Assembly (NCBI GenBank): GCA_011009095.1
Contig: VTPC01090448.1
Span: forward strand, 121,257 to 185,256
DNA length: 64,000 bases
From: Ignelater luminosus
Lineage: Eukaryota > Arthropoda > Insecta > Coleoptera > Elateridae
Reading direction: 5' to 3'
Shown here: positions 13,840-26,300 of the stretch, one piece after another
How the letters are laid out: each line of letters begins with the position of its first letter
Position numbering within the stretch: position 1 is the first letter of the stretch
Notes under the pieces: model-generated
Told to the model about the DNA's origin: nothing
Database searches by the model: none
Seen by the model: only the letters and a program-made list of their open reading frames with translations
Position numbers and translations under genes: made by a program

Positions 13840-16423
13840 ATCAGTTTAATTTAAGCAAAACACTACCCAAGGCAAACACAAAATTGGGAACTTAGAACAA
13901 ACACCTAAGGTGTATTGAGTACTATACCGAAAACACAAAACAACAATCGACTGCGATGAATTTTTTTGATTCTCTACTATTGTAAAGAATTCGATTTTCA
14001 GTAAGAAAGTTGGTTAAACCACTTTTTGAGATAATGGGTAAGTAGTAAGTAAGCAAATTAAGAATATCCGGTACAAATAAGCAAGTGTCAAAATAAAACA
14101 TTTGCTCGGGTTTGTCTTTTAAAACATTGCATGCCTCTTAAGCGACATTCTACATAACAAAATAGTGTTTGCATAATGAGAAAAGAACTTTTTTTGAAGG
14201 TGACCAATCTCCGTTAATGCATTGGAATCTACAATATGTTTTATAAAGATATTTCAGTTTAATAATTGTGGAATTTAGCATGTTTGAAATAATTTATTAC
14301 AAAAATTTCAGATTTGAAGCAGGTATTAAAGTTCAGAAATAACTCAAATCTGTGAATTTATTGAATTTCTTAGGTATGTACCAGGAAGCTCTAAATAACA
14401 TAAAACACTTTAAAACAATCAAATAAGTAAATTACAAATATACTTTAAAAACTGTTTTTAGTCTGTCAATCTCTGGAAAGTTTATTTAGTTCAATAAGAT
14501 TGTACAAAATAAATCAAGACTAGCTATAGCAAATATCAGAAACACATGCTGACAGCTAACCTGTAGAAAAGGTAAATTTGAAGATATTAGGGTTATATCT
14601 CTACATCATTCTCAGCTACATTTTAATAATAGTCTGTTTAACTAGAAATATGGCTAACAAATAATAATTTTGATTTATATGCCCAAAAAATACATCAAAT
14701 CAAGTCATAATTCACTTATAAATTATTATTATTTAAATAAAGTAGTTCGAGGTGTTAAATTACCGAACATCCTTTCATTAAAAAATCCACTAATTATGTC
14801 TAAACCAGTTAGCAATTATCAGACTATAAAACAGGTAAACGATATTAGTAGATCTGAAAATTCCATTTACGTGAGTTTACAGAATTAAGCATGATTAATT
14901 TCCAAACATCCTGAACTAAAATAATAATGTAGTTTTTCCACATCCATTAAAACCTAAGCCGCTTACAGAACAACTCTATTTATTCAAATTATACCAACAC
15001 GCATTTTAAGCAAATTCTTTTTAAATTTTTAGAAAAATAATAGTGTGATTTTAATATAATTGCTTTTTCTTGTTTAACCAAAAGCACGGTATTCTAGCTC
15101 TTTGTGATATTTTAGTACTGTTTCAAAATTATATTAAACGAAACATCCCTTTTTACCTTTAAGATTTGGAAGCATTCATGCAAATCCATATTACATTGCT
15201 TGCTTATCAGCGAGAGTAATGAATGCATCAATTTGCAGTGGAAATACAGATAAATAACTATAATGCACTTTATACAAATTATGGAAGATTTAGAATTAAA
15301 ACATTTACTACCTCTATAACCATTATATTTGAAGGTATTAATGTAATATCTGGCTTTAACTAAAGAGTATCTAAACACTTCTATTCTCATGTGCCAATTT
15401 ACTATTATAGAGAGTGATGCATACAGAAACTCAGCACAGCAAAGGTAATTCTAAGTTTTAAATACCCAAGCACTATCTTCCCAAATATAAGAAATTTTGG
15501 TAAGTTCTCAAAATAAAATGTTGCTTAGATTTTTGTCATTTCTACGTTGAAAGTGTCCGTTATGAGTCGACTCATTTCTAATTTTAGAAGTGTAGAACGT
15601 CGGTTGATTGAATTGCTAATACTAAATGATTTGGTTGGTATTCCAAAACTTTACATAATGTACATAAAGTAACAACAAAAATTCTAATGTCTAGATCAGT
15701 AGCTTCCCACCTTTGTCACTCCATCTTCTAAGTACTTTCGCACAGATTCTGAATCTTCAAGAAGTTTTCACTTTTACTTTTAGTAAATAAATAATTGTAG
15801 TTCGATGTGAACTACTTTTCACATACTATAGATATTAGCTGCCATGATTTACAAAGCCAAATAGTAATAACGAAAATTTAACTGTATATTAAAAAATTTA
15901 ATACCGAGATAAGCTCTTAGTGCAAATAACAAAGCTTTATCATTAATAAATAATTATAAACTATAAGCTGTTCACTATAAACTGACTGATTAAACGTAAA
16001 ACTTTGATACTGAAAACAAATTAAATTTAAGAATTTCAGAATTTTATAACAGACTGACATCACTGCCTTTTGGTAACGCTCAAGCTTTATCAAAAGCTTA
16101 TTCTTTAAAAAACCTAAATATCGCAACATAATTTTAAAAAATATAACAATTGCAGACGCCGCATTAAAGGAAACTTTATGGTAATTCAGCTGTCTACTAA
16201 AAGACAAAGGTTTTTCTATACCCATTGTTTATTATTCGTCATATGCAGAATCATCCCAATTCACGATTATTTTATCATCTCACTTCCTGTTTTACAAGGA
16301 ATGATTATTCTGGACTATCTTAAATAAAGCGTTAGTCTTGGCAATTTCAGAACCTCTTAAAAAGTATTATTGAAATTCCTTTTGTAACGTAACCTTGTGT
16401 TACAAGAACTTATAGTTTAACTA
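13840..16423. other. Gene-free stretch
   Basis: No supported gene. Frames of 72 to 102 codons (for example - strand 15112-15390 and 15917-16225) have the residue make-up expected of translated AT-rich noise and no motif. Confidence 0.55.
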
Positions 16424-16429
16424 AGACCC

Positions 16430-17400
16430 TTTTGGTTGTTGTCCTTGATATGATATTTTGTTTGTTGTTTCTTTTAATGTCATTTTCACTAGTTGTGCGA
16501 GTTCTGTTGGGATATTTAAACTTTGCATAGCTTCTATTAAATTTTTTCTGTTAATTTTATCAAAGGCTTGTTTAAAGTCTAGAAATAATGCATGTATTGG
16601 AATATTTTTTTTCTTTCCGCATTTTTCCTGTATCTGCCTTAGTGCAAATATATGATTTACTACTGACTTTCCATTTCTAAAACCTGCTTGGTAATGTCCT
16701 ATTTTTTCCTCTATATCTTCCTGTATTCTTTTATTTATAACTTTTGCAAGTAACTTAGTTATAGGTTACATTTAGGAGTGATATTGGTCTGTAATTTTCT
16801 GGGTTTTGTGTGCTTCCCTTTTTATGTACTGGGTGTATTATTGCTTGACTCCATTTTTTAGGCATACATTTTTCTTTCCAGATTTGCTTTATTTGGTTGT
16901 ATATTTGATCACATATTTCTTCGCTGCTGTATTTTATTTGTTCTGTTGTGATGCCATCTTCACCTGGACTTTTGTTTTTTGATTGCTTTATTATTTCTAT
17001 TATTTTTATTTTTGTTGGTTCTTCTAATTTTTGTTTATCTTGGTTATTTTGATTCAATTGTTCATTTTCTGTTTCACATTTATTATTTGTTAATGTGTTC
17101 CGGAAAAAGTTTTTTCATATGTTTAGCATACTTGTGGTATCTACACAGATCTCTCCCTGATGATTTTTCAGCGCAACTGTTTGTGGTTGGAAACCTTTCT
17201 TTTCTTCTTTCAAATTCTTATAAAATAGCTTTATATTTCTATTTCTATAGTGTTCTTCTATTTCTTCTGATTTAGCTTTTTGTGCTTCTCTTTTCTTATT
17301 TCTGATTTTAGTTTGTGTGCTATTTCGTATTTTCTTGTACTGTTCTATTCTTTCTCTTGTGTTGTCTTTCAACATTTTCATTCTTGCTTGTTTTCTTTCT
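16430..17400 (-). pseudogene. RTE-type reverse transcriptase, N-terminal part only
   Basis: The linker (ERIEQYKKIRNSTQTKIR, about 17350-17290) and the N-terminal RT blocks are seen: NKSPGEDGITTEQIKYS, WSQAIIHPVHKKGS, NPENYRPISLLNVTY (about 16770), then after a frameshift near 16760 KLLAKVINKRIQED, IGHYQAGFRNGKSVVNHIF, ALFLDFKQAFDKINR (first catalytic Asp), LVKMTLKETTNKI. The sequence ends there, before the G-V-R-Q-G and YADD motifs. It cannot encode an active polymerase. The coding strand is -; the complementary frames at 16979-17275 and 17280-17867 are hydrophobic shadows. Confidence 0.82.
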
Positions 17401-17503
17401 TGTACTGCTTTTCTGCATTTATCATCGAACAGTCTTTTCTTTTTTCACGTTTTGTTGGTTTTAGCAATTCTGTACTTGCTTCTATTGCGGTTCTTATGCT
17501 GTC

Positions 17504-18572
17504 CTACACTTTATTTACGTCTGTTGATTTTTCTTTTGTGATTATTATTTTCTTCGTGTTTTCATTGTATTTTTCTTTAGTTTCATCTTTTTTTAAGACT
17601 TCAATATTCCATTTTTTCAATTTATTATTTCTTTTGTTGGTTATGATTGGTAACTCTTGTTTAATTTTTACTATTACCAGCATATGGTCTGATCCTATGT
17701 CAGCTCCTCTGTATGTTCTTACATTTTGGACACATTTGCATGTTTTCTTTCTATTGGTAAATGATCGATTTGGTTCAGCTTTTTTGTCAGGGCTTATCCA
17801 GGTTGGTTTGGGGATGTCTTTATGTTTTAAATGTGTGGTCTTAATAATCATTGTTTCTTGCTGCTAGATCTATTAGTCTTTGCCCATTTTTATTTGTTTT
17901 TCTATGCAAGCTTTCTTTTCCAGCTATTTCATAATTTTTTTTTTCTTTACCAATTTTGGCATTGAAGTCGCCTATAATAATTTTCATATCAAAACTTGCT
18001 ACATTATTCATTAATTCTTCTATTGCATCATAGAATGTTTGTTTTGTGTCTTCGTCTGTTTCTTCCGTGGGCGCATGTACATTCAGGATTGTCAATTTTC
18101 TACACTTTCCTTTTATTCGAATTATACTTAGTCTTTCATTTATTACTCTATAATCTATTATTTTATCGTTGTGTTTTTCTTGTATTATAAAGCCTGTGCC
18201 TAGTCTATTCTGTTTACCACCCCCAATACACCATATATATTTTTTGAAGTTTGTTATCGCTGTTCCTTTTGTGTTTATCTCTTGTACAGCTAAAATATCT
18301 ATATCATATTTTTCTAGTTCTTGTACTAGTTCTTTAAATTTTCCTTCTTTATTGAGTCCTTGTATATTCCATGTTGCTATCTTAAGTATTTGTTTTTCCT
18401 TATTGCTTTTTTCCGTTGACGTTGCCTTATTCATCTTTGGTGTCCCTCTATTAATTGTTTGGGCGAAAGGGCTGGACATTCCCTTTTCCCCATTTTCATG
18501 GTCAATTTTTTGGATGTATGTCTCGATTATTATCTTGACGTACAAGCGTGTTTTCTTCTGCATTCCAATCAT
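17504..18572 (-). pseudogene. RTE-type endonuclease, frameshifted
   Basis: Target-site endonuclease of the RTE element. From the ATG at 18572 there is a lead of about 65 residues, then KIATWNIQGLNKEGK (active-site Asn), DILAVQEINTKG (Glu), GTGFII, LNVHAPTEE, IIIGDFNAKIG (Asp/Asn) and NGQRLIDLAARNN. A frameshift at about 17845-17860 moves to the next frame, which continues with TTHLKHKDIPKPTW, then TYRGADIGSDHMLV (the catalytic Asp-His pair, about 17640). The part between TWISPDKKAEPN and the SDH block looks scrambled compared with the usual I-D-H motif. The opposite strand carries long open frames here; they are antisense shadows. Confidence 0.82.
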
Positions 18573-18600
18573 ATTTGACTTTATTTATATATATTAGTTA

Positions 18601-21137
18601 ATACATATATTAAAAAAGAAAATAGTAAATAGAAATAGTGCTAATTACAGAAAAAGCACAAAAATCAAACAACTATAGGTAATATACAAATTTAAAAATT
18701 TTCTAATAAAAAAAATTCTAATCAAGAGATTTAATGAAATTAAATTTAAATAAATTCAGGAAAGATTGTTGAAGATAACCAAAATACCAATCGAACATAG
18801 CATTCTAAGAACAATAAAACCTTATCTTAAACGAACATAATAGAATTAACATTAAGAAAATTTTTAAGTCTTGTCAGCTCGCATCACTTTAATTATTTAT
18901 CTAAAACAAAAATTCTAAATCAATTATTAAATTTAAGAATTAACCACATTATCTTTTTTATTTACGAAAATTTGTGAATAACAACAGTAAATAATATAAC
19001 ACACCAAGCAAAATTTAGTATTTCAAGAAAAGAAATTTTTAAAGTGATAAAACTTAAAAAACGTAGTTTAAGAAATATAAAAAACCAAACGTACCGCGGG
19101 ATTCTTCGTTGACTCATAGGCCTGTGTTTTTGAAGACATCTGAACTGCAACAAAACTATAAAGCGCAAGACGCCTCTCAAGATCTCACGTCTTCCTAAGT
19201 TTTTCAATTCAATATTTAAAATATTTCTATTATTATGTAATAACTCTTAGGAGATATAAATTATGTTTCTGTTGATAGCAAAATAATACGTATAAAAGTT
19301 TTATACTACTAGAAATTTCATTTATAACAATTGCGACAGTAAACAAATTGAAATTTATCAATGAGGTACACCGGATCACCATTTGCTGCCAGTTGTGATA
19401 AGTCACGTATTTCAGATGTGGTTGGACGTTTCTAATTCGATAACCATTAAATTCGAATAATTGTAGGGCTGCGTGAAGCTAAGATTTGGCTGTAGACTTG
19501 AAAACGTTTACATCCAAAACTTGGAAAATTTAAACAAAGTTTCGCCAAAGAACTGCCCCAACGTAAAATAGTAGAAATTCGTATTGGAGAGACTAATTAC
19601 CAAGGATGAAGTCAAAGTAGAACCTAATCAACTAAACCAAGGAAAGCAAAATTAAAAATTATCAAAATAAACAAAATTCATTTCTGCCAGAGACAACTTT
19701 AACGAACTAAAAGAATTACAGAAAGATTAACAATCTTATTATGTCATATTCAAATTTTACACTTTAAGATTTAAATAAGAAAATTGAAAATCTAATATAA
19801 TAAGCACATTCTTAAACTACAACTAATCAATCATAGACTAAGATCACCGGAGGACCATTTAAAGATCCAAATTGATAGTATTTAATCAGCAGTACCAGCA
19901 AGCAGCTGTAACAACTTGATTCTTCTACAAAAAGAAAATTAAACAAATATGAAAACAGTTATACCCTGTGTCCCGCTTGCAATAAGAAATAATTTAAGAT
20001 TCGTCGACCCGCTAAGTAATATCAATAATTTAAAGAAACTAATCTAAGATAACCATCGCTATCTATGCGACCTCAAATACAAACCATAAAAATCTTCTCT
20101 GATGAGAGAAAAGATTATAAAAAATGTTCTGGATCACAAACAGAAGGGCTGACCAACCAATTATGTACACTTCTTCTTTCTTTAATTTGTTTTATTATTT
20201 CAAATAATTATTTAACACAAATGCTGAAATGTAAACTAAATATTGACAGAAAATTTGGAAAAATCAACATAAAACTAAATAAACTTTTAATTGATTTAAA
20301 CTAAAAAATACCCTGTAAGATAACAGTAGAATATTAAAACACAGTATGAACCCTGATGTACTAAGTCTAAGACTCTTCTTACTTCCCGGTCTTGACTGAT
20401 AAAAACTTTTCCTTTTGTTGTTATCTGCATGCTCTTTAAGATAATATAGTGCGATATTTGTAATTTTACAGGTACGTACAATAATTTCTTTTAATCATAT
20501 GCGTCGTTCGTTTATAAATTGTAACGTTGTTTAAATGTGATTTTTTGCATGACATATACGGTTATTTAAAAAAAAATCTCTACAATTGCAACGCATAGTT
20601 TGAAATTTATATTTTTTTTATTATTTCACGTTGTCTTTTCTTCCTCGTACACCCAAATTAGATGTTATATATTACTATTTCTAACTAGTTGAATATAAAT
20701 TAAACTTTTATTAAACTAAGAATATCTTTCTTAATTTATGATTAATTAAAACAAGATTGTTTAAAGTTATGGTTACAGAAATAATAAAAAATATAAAGAA
20801 GACAATCATTTAAACTTGGAAGATCTCATAAATTTTCTTTAAGAATAACTACATCATTTGTGTGATAATCCATATCATAAAATAAAGTTGAAAAACAAAC
20901 AGGAATGCTCAAAAATAATGTAACAACAACATTCTGAGTAGCTTGAGATTTTCAAAATTCTACTTTATTTTGCCAATTCAAAAAATCACAGCAGTACGTA
21001 TGCCTAACAATCCAAACTTGTTCTTATGAGCCTTGGCAATAATCAACCAGGAAACAAAGTAACTCTCATTAGGGTTTATATCACTGACATGATTGCACTT
21101 CTGCACTTTTTTTTAATCAAATCGAATCATAAACACT
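18601..21137. other. Gene-free stretch
   Basis: AT-rich sequence with no recognised protein, RNA or repeat. Frames on - at 18962-19207 and on + at 20065-20304 show no motif, and I leave them out as genes. Confidence 0.5.
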
Positions 21138-21284
21138 CGGTTGCACAAAAATAATTTGATCATTCATCAAGTTGATCAGTTGATTAGCCGATCCAATTGG
21201 ATAAGTCTGAATATTTTATTGGTTAATCAATTGATCAAGTGGTTGATCAATCGATCAAGCATTTAACAAATCTTTGTGCAACCC
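21138..21284. mobile_element. Short MITE with GATC-rich core
   Basis: A 147-bp block bounded by near-perfect inverted repeats of 12 bases: GGTTGCACAAA at 21139-21149 and TTTGTGCAACC at 21273-21283. The inside carries six GATC words, several in the form TTGATCAA or a close variant. The size, non-coding content and TIRs fit a miniature inverted-repeat transposable element. The target duplication is not clear, because the flanking CT and GG do not match. GATC-rich small repeats ending in GTTGCAC are, to my recollection, widespread in insects, but the family name is unknown to me. Confidence 0.7.
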
Positions 21285-22225
21285 GGTCTAAGGCTGATAA
21301 TTACAATTTGGCATAGAAAACACAAAACAGCAAGTCTTGATACGATGTTTGTGGTGTGGGGAACTCTAAGGCTAGGCTTTGTTTGATTGAGTGAAAATGA
21401 ACGGCTGACTTATTGCGTAGCTTCGAGCAATGGATTTCGAATTGTTGTTTTGTTAGTTGAAGTATGAGAGAGTATGGAGCCTCTTGAGGTTAGCAAAGTG
21501 CTGTCAAGACTGTTCTTTATATTTGGGAGTGAGGCTGCGGTAGGCACTAGGAGAGTGTGGTAGAATGCTTAAACCTTTTTTTTGTGTTTCCCTATTAGTA
21601 CTGTTCTGATATGTATCCTTAGAACATTGAGAGAGTCGGTTTAGTTCGGTACAACTTTTTTTTACGAAGCTTCCAAGCAAGAATTTGAGTCTGGCGTCTG
21701 GCCAAGGTACTTTGGTTAACTCATAAATCTCCCCGGAAGGAAGAAATGTGATTTCCAGTTGGAAGTAGTTGAAACGGTTGTTCTAGAGTTAGAGTTCGCA
21801 TCAACTACAACGCTTTTATTTTAAAAACCTAGAGAATCTATTGAATGATTTATCACATTTATTTTAAACTGAACCAAGTTCTGGGAGTGCAGATTAGTGA
21901 GTATTCTCAAATAATCTTGTAGTTTTAATAGGTAACTCATTAGACGTTTGCAAGTCGTATTGGCGAGTTACAAGTTCTTCCAACCCCTAACTTCTATGAC
22001 CTATTTTTAAATTTATAACAAACATATTTTTTAACGAATTGGATTTTACCTTTACATCTGCCTAGTATAGATCTAGTAGATTAACTCTTAAATATTCTTA
22101 GAAATAATAATTATTATTTTGTGAAGTTTATCTGTATGTTTATGATAAAGCATCATTCGGTCTTTTACTAAATTTGAAATATAAGTGTGAATGTTGTCTT
22201 TGTTTACTTTTTTAATACATGTCTA
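21285..22225. other. Gene-free stretch
   Basis: Slightly less AT-rich between about 21340 and 21760, but no reading frame of note and no repeat recognised. Confidence 0.5.
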
Positions 22226-23426
22226 GGGTAAAAGCACCAATCCTCTGCCACCTAAAGCATATTTGAAGTTCAAATTCGTTTAAATTTAAAACGAAATAAT
22301 ATTTATCAATGAACCTTTCTGTATAGTTATGCATATTTAAATGATATACATGCTCAATCGTCAAAAGTCATTAAACGTTTAGTTTTATATAAGAAAAAAA
22401 ATAATTCATTAACACCGACACTTTGGCCCCGTACTCCGCCGCTATTTACTAAAAATCCGCCGTCAAGGTCCTAGTAGCCACCCTTTAAGAAACAAAGCCA
22501 TTTACATCGTATAAACGTGAGGAATGATTATTTCTTAAATGATTACATATGAGTTCTTGGAAGCTTTATTTGTATCACATGTTTAGCAAATTAAATATTT
22601 TAGCAATATCTTCATTACTCGCCATAACCATAAAATAATTTAACAATTTTATGCCTTTCTTGCATTTGCTCATAGACGATTTATTGAAACGAAAAGAATT
22701 TATTTTAAAAATACATGCAAATACAAAATAAGTAAATAATTAATGAACAAATGAATTTAATTCCTACTTTTTACATAATACTCTTTAGAGGTTAATTTTC
22801 ACTTAAGTTGTTTGGGCATGTTGACTTCCTAAAATTAGATTTTTTTTGAAAAGAATAATAACCATTCAATACATGATAGAAAGATTAATAAATGTGGGTG
22901 CTAATCAACAAAATTAAATTGAAAACTCGAGCAACAATAATATAAAATCCCAGTATTGTGAAATTCCTAGTGCACGATAGTGGCAGGTGGCGAGCGGGTG
23001 ACTAGACGAAACTGTGAATACCAATACTTTGCCTACCTTATTTTCCAAATTTTTTTAATTAAAATTTAGGATTTTTTTTTAAATATTAAGAAGGACCATT
23101 GCTTTAATTTACCAAACTAAAACTTGTACGAAGACGTCCACAAAAATGCGCAAATCTAACCTAGAATGCAACCGTTTTTGGTTAATAAAAACGCACTCAA
23201 GGGCAGTCGTAGTAAACACAATCACGTACTGGCAATAAATAAATGCTGATAATTAACATATAACTTTTGATTACCGGAATGAATGTAACATAATCCTTAG
23301 AACTAAGGATGGTAAATAACACAAAGCTAAAAATCTCCGTTATTTATGGTGCCATAATTTATTTATAGAAAATAATTGATTCCTTGGTGGACGGCTGGAG
23401 CTGGACATAATTAGGTGCGTTTACCC
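22226..23426 (+). mobile_element. Non-autonomous DNA transposon, copy 2 (complete)
   Basis: A 1.2-kb non-coding element. The left end is GGGTAAAAGCACC at 22226-22238, preceded by TA. The right end is GGTGCGTTTACCC at 23414-23426, followed by TA. The two ends are inverted repeats with one mismatch in 13 bases, and the TA on both sides fits a TA target-site duplication as made by Tc1/mariner-type transposases. The first 1.04 kb is shared with 12792-13839. There is no open frame of interest, so mobility would need a transposase supplied in trans. The superfamily is inferred only from the TA and the TIRs. Confidence 0.75.
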
Positions 23427-25841
23427 TACTAAGTCTAAAACTAAGTTTTGTGATATTTTTAATTATAAGTAATTCTAGTCAGTAATCAGCTATTTTTTTT
23501 TGTTAATGTAGGATCCTTACAGTAAGAGGCAGTGTAAGATGTAACAGTTACCTAATGCATAAAGAGAGCTTTTTACTTTTTTATTTTAGAATTGCCTTAC
23601 TGCGTATACGGATATAATGAAAAATAGGATTATATATCTATCGCGTTTCAATCGGGCTTATAAAGCGGAAAACATCCAGAAACGGGTATTTCCTATAAAG
23701 GCGTATACATGTAAGTGAAATCTTTTAACCCAATAGCAAACGTGACTACCGTATATAAGGATTTGAATATATTCAAAAAACTTTCTTCCATCTGTTGCAG
23801 AACGTGATCGTTTTTTCATCGATTAATGTGAAGAAAAGAGAGGGAGCGCGTATTAATAAGCAGAAGATGAGCACATTTTTTAAAAAGGTGAAATTTTATG
23901 TAATAGGATTTCAACATAAAACGTTTCTTTCATGCAAATTATGCCTTTTATTACGCCTCGTTAAATCGCAGAAAAGTTTTACGTGCATAAAATGTTCATG
24001 TATCTACTGCAAAACTATTTTACTGAAACGAGATTTAAGATTAAGTAACCTCATATAATATGTGCATTGCAGCAGAAAACCACGAAACCTCCAAACCTAA
24101 TTATAAAGTGCGGAATTTGTAAGCACATCCCCTGCTTTTATTATTATTACGCCCTTGATGAACAGTAAATTTCATTATGAAAGCAACCCTGTCATTCGTG
24201 TTTATTTTCCTCAGGAATCAACTAGGTAGATAATTCCGATTAAGAACGCCTATTTGAGCATGGCAAATGCGACAACTTATTTAATCCGAGATGAACTGAA
24301 AGACACCTGCCATTAGATAAGAAAAGGATACAATTTATGCGGAAATATGCAAGCACGACCCAAAATAATCGTATCAACAGGACTGTAATGCTGAAAGCGT
24401 GTTCTCGGAATAATTATAATGCTGTAAGTAGGTGTTCACTCTTGTGCGACATTTCCATACCAAAATGTAATTTGCAGGAACGGAAATGGGCAAAACTTTA
24501 ATCCGTTAGCGGGAACGTAACCCCTAAAAGTACATTTACTCTGAACAAATTAGGTCCCCCAGTTCACCTGTAACTCAGTGCCTAGCGCTTTGGGAATACT
24601 CACGGCACCCAGCAAAAAAGGTTTTCTTTTCATTTTACTCCCGCATTTAACTTTTAAGTGCATTATACATCAAACAATGTCTTAATTTTAATTGAAAAAA
24701 AAAAAGAACCCAACAAGAGAGGTGTTTTGTCGTTAATGTACATAGTCCTTTTGAAAATAGATTTTTGAAAACACGTATTCCTAAAGTTAGAATTAGATTA
24801 TTCTTATATATCCTGAAACCACCATCTCCTGATACGTGCCTAAAGAAAATTTGGAACATGCGTGTATCTAAAATCGTGTTATAAAAGCCATCGCATACAT
24901 AGTATAACGTATAACGTAGGAGGAAGCAGTTTATATACCACCCAAATCGATGACATCGTTCCAATTATTTTCTGATTCTAATAATAAATAATTCGTCATT
25001 TCTAAATTTTTTTATGCTGAATTTATCTTTTCATTGAGAAATCTTCTGTTTATGATGTTTAGATTTAATTTTTCAAACTAAAAAGCTAAAAAAACCGCTT
25101 TCCTGCCTTCTGTTGTAGAGTTTTATAATCTGCTTGTTAATTTGCATACATCCATATTTGAATATGTAAAAATCGTCGAAAGAACAAAAAGCTCGACTTT
25201 TTATGCTCGCTGCGTCATTTGCATAAATTTAACCTGCATACGAAATAGTCTGTTTTCTAGTTTTCAGCTTATTACAAAAAATTCTTCCGGTTACTATATT
25301 TTATATTACCACAAGTAGATAAGTAGTTTGATTTTTGTTATTTTCCATTTTATTCCATAATATACAGGAGTTGTATAGCTTTTACTTAAAAATGTTTCCC
25401 CTCCACTAATTAGTTTCAACTAAAATTATTATTCCTGTCTACTGCAGACAATCTCTATACATCACTGCCAAATTGATATAATTAAACTGGATTTGATTAT
25501 TTAGTTTGTCTTGCTATTAGGTGTACAAATTGATAGTTATATTACGTAAACACTGATTGAAAATACAAATATAACTAATAAAGGTAAACTTTTACTTTTT
25601 AAAGTTTTCAGGTAATATGAAATTGAGTTTCTTTAATTAAAAAGAAGCTTAAAGGTTGTTACTTTTTTAGAGATCCTATAGTCTATATTTTCAATTTAAA
25701 TTATAAAATTCAATGTAAAAATTTGCTAATGATAGTCATTTTAGAAGATATAACACTCCGTTTACATTTTTAAGCTATTAGTAGCCTCTAATATGAAAAC
25801 ACAATTTATGTTCATGTTAATTATCATTCGTAGAGAGAAAA
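23427..25841. other. Gene-free stretch, partly less AT-rich
   Basis: No supported gene. About 24060-24640 is visibly richer in GC and poorer in homopolymer runs than its neighbours and has no coding frame, so it might be conserved non-coding DNA. Two octamer-like ATTTGCAT words occur at about 25142 and 25217. A - frame at 24647-24964 (105 codons) has no motif. Confidence 0.5.
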
Positions 25842-25876
25842 ATATCGTCGGCGACACAAGAAAATCTCGTAACTCC
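25842..25876 (+). repeat. Left terminal inverted repeat
   Basis: Thirty-five bases identical to the reverse complement of 29043-29077. The inner 16 bases (25861-25876) are the reverse complement of the recurring subterminal motif. Confidence 0.95.
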
Positions 25877-26300
25877 CGTGAGTTGAATTTTACAGTAGAG
25901 AGTATTACGTGGTTGAGATACTCATTATTAACAAACATATGAAAGCAGTAACCTACAAATACTTTTATTAACAAGAAAGGTAATTTTAATGTTTGATTTT
26001 ACTGTGTTTTTCAAGTTGTACTTGATAGAACATCATTTTATCTGAAAAAAATGGAGTTACGAGTTTTACGAACTTTAGGTTGGGTTTTTAAGAGTGGAGA
26101 TACAAGAATTTCAGAAAAATTACAAAGAATTTTAAAGCAAACACTTTGAGGGTCAAAATTTTATTATAAATATAATACGTAAAGAAATATACATTTTCAA
26201 TACATTAACAAACGAAACATAAAATAACATATAACATAAATAGAAATGTTTATATTAAAAATATAAAAGAAAATCTAAGAATAAACAAAATACATCTCTT

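Larger units (their letters stand above)
16424..18600 (-). mobile_element. RTE-type LINE, 3' part missing
   Basis: A LINE read on the - strand. Its 5' end lies near 18600, the endonuclease is at about 18420-17500, and the RT begins near 17250 and runs down to about 16430. There the homology stops in the block that normally precedes G-V-R-Q-G-D, so the YxDD catalytic motif, thumb and 3' untranslated tail are absent. LINE copies usually lose the 5' end, so a copy that keeps the 5' end and lacks the 3' half implies a later deletion or rearrangement. At least four frame breaks are seen. The RTE assignment rests on the endonuclease and RT motif wording (the 'craniofacial development protein 2-like' type found throughout insect genomes). 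Confidence 0.85.

Noticed and set aside
15917-16225. 102-codon frame on -
   Set aside because: No motif, and residue make-up is that of translated AT-rich DNA.
17280-17867. 195-codon open frame on + with hydrophobic, membrane-like composition
   Set aside because: It is the exact antisense of the RTE endonuclease/linker on -. Phe/Leu/Ser richness is what A-rich Lys/Asn codons give when read backwards.
18169-18597. 142-codon open frame on +
   Set aside because: Antisense of the RTE endonuclease start on -; no motif of its own.
24647-24964. 105-codon frame on -
   Set aside because: No motif, no start context, mixed aromatic/basic composition typical of chance translation; not supported as a gene.
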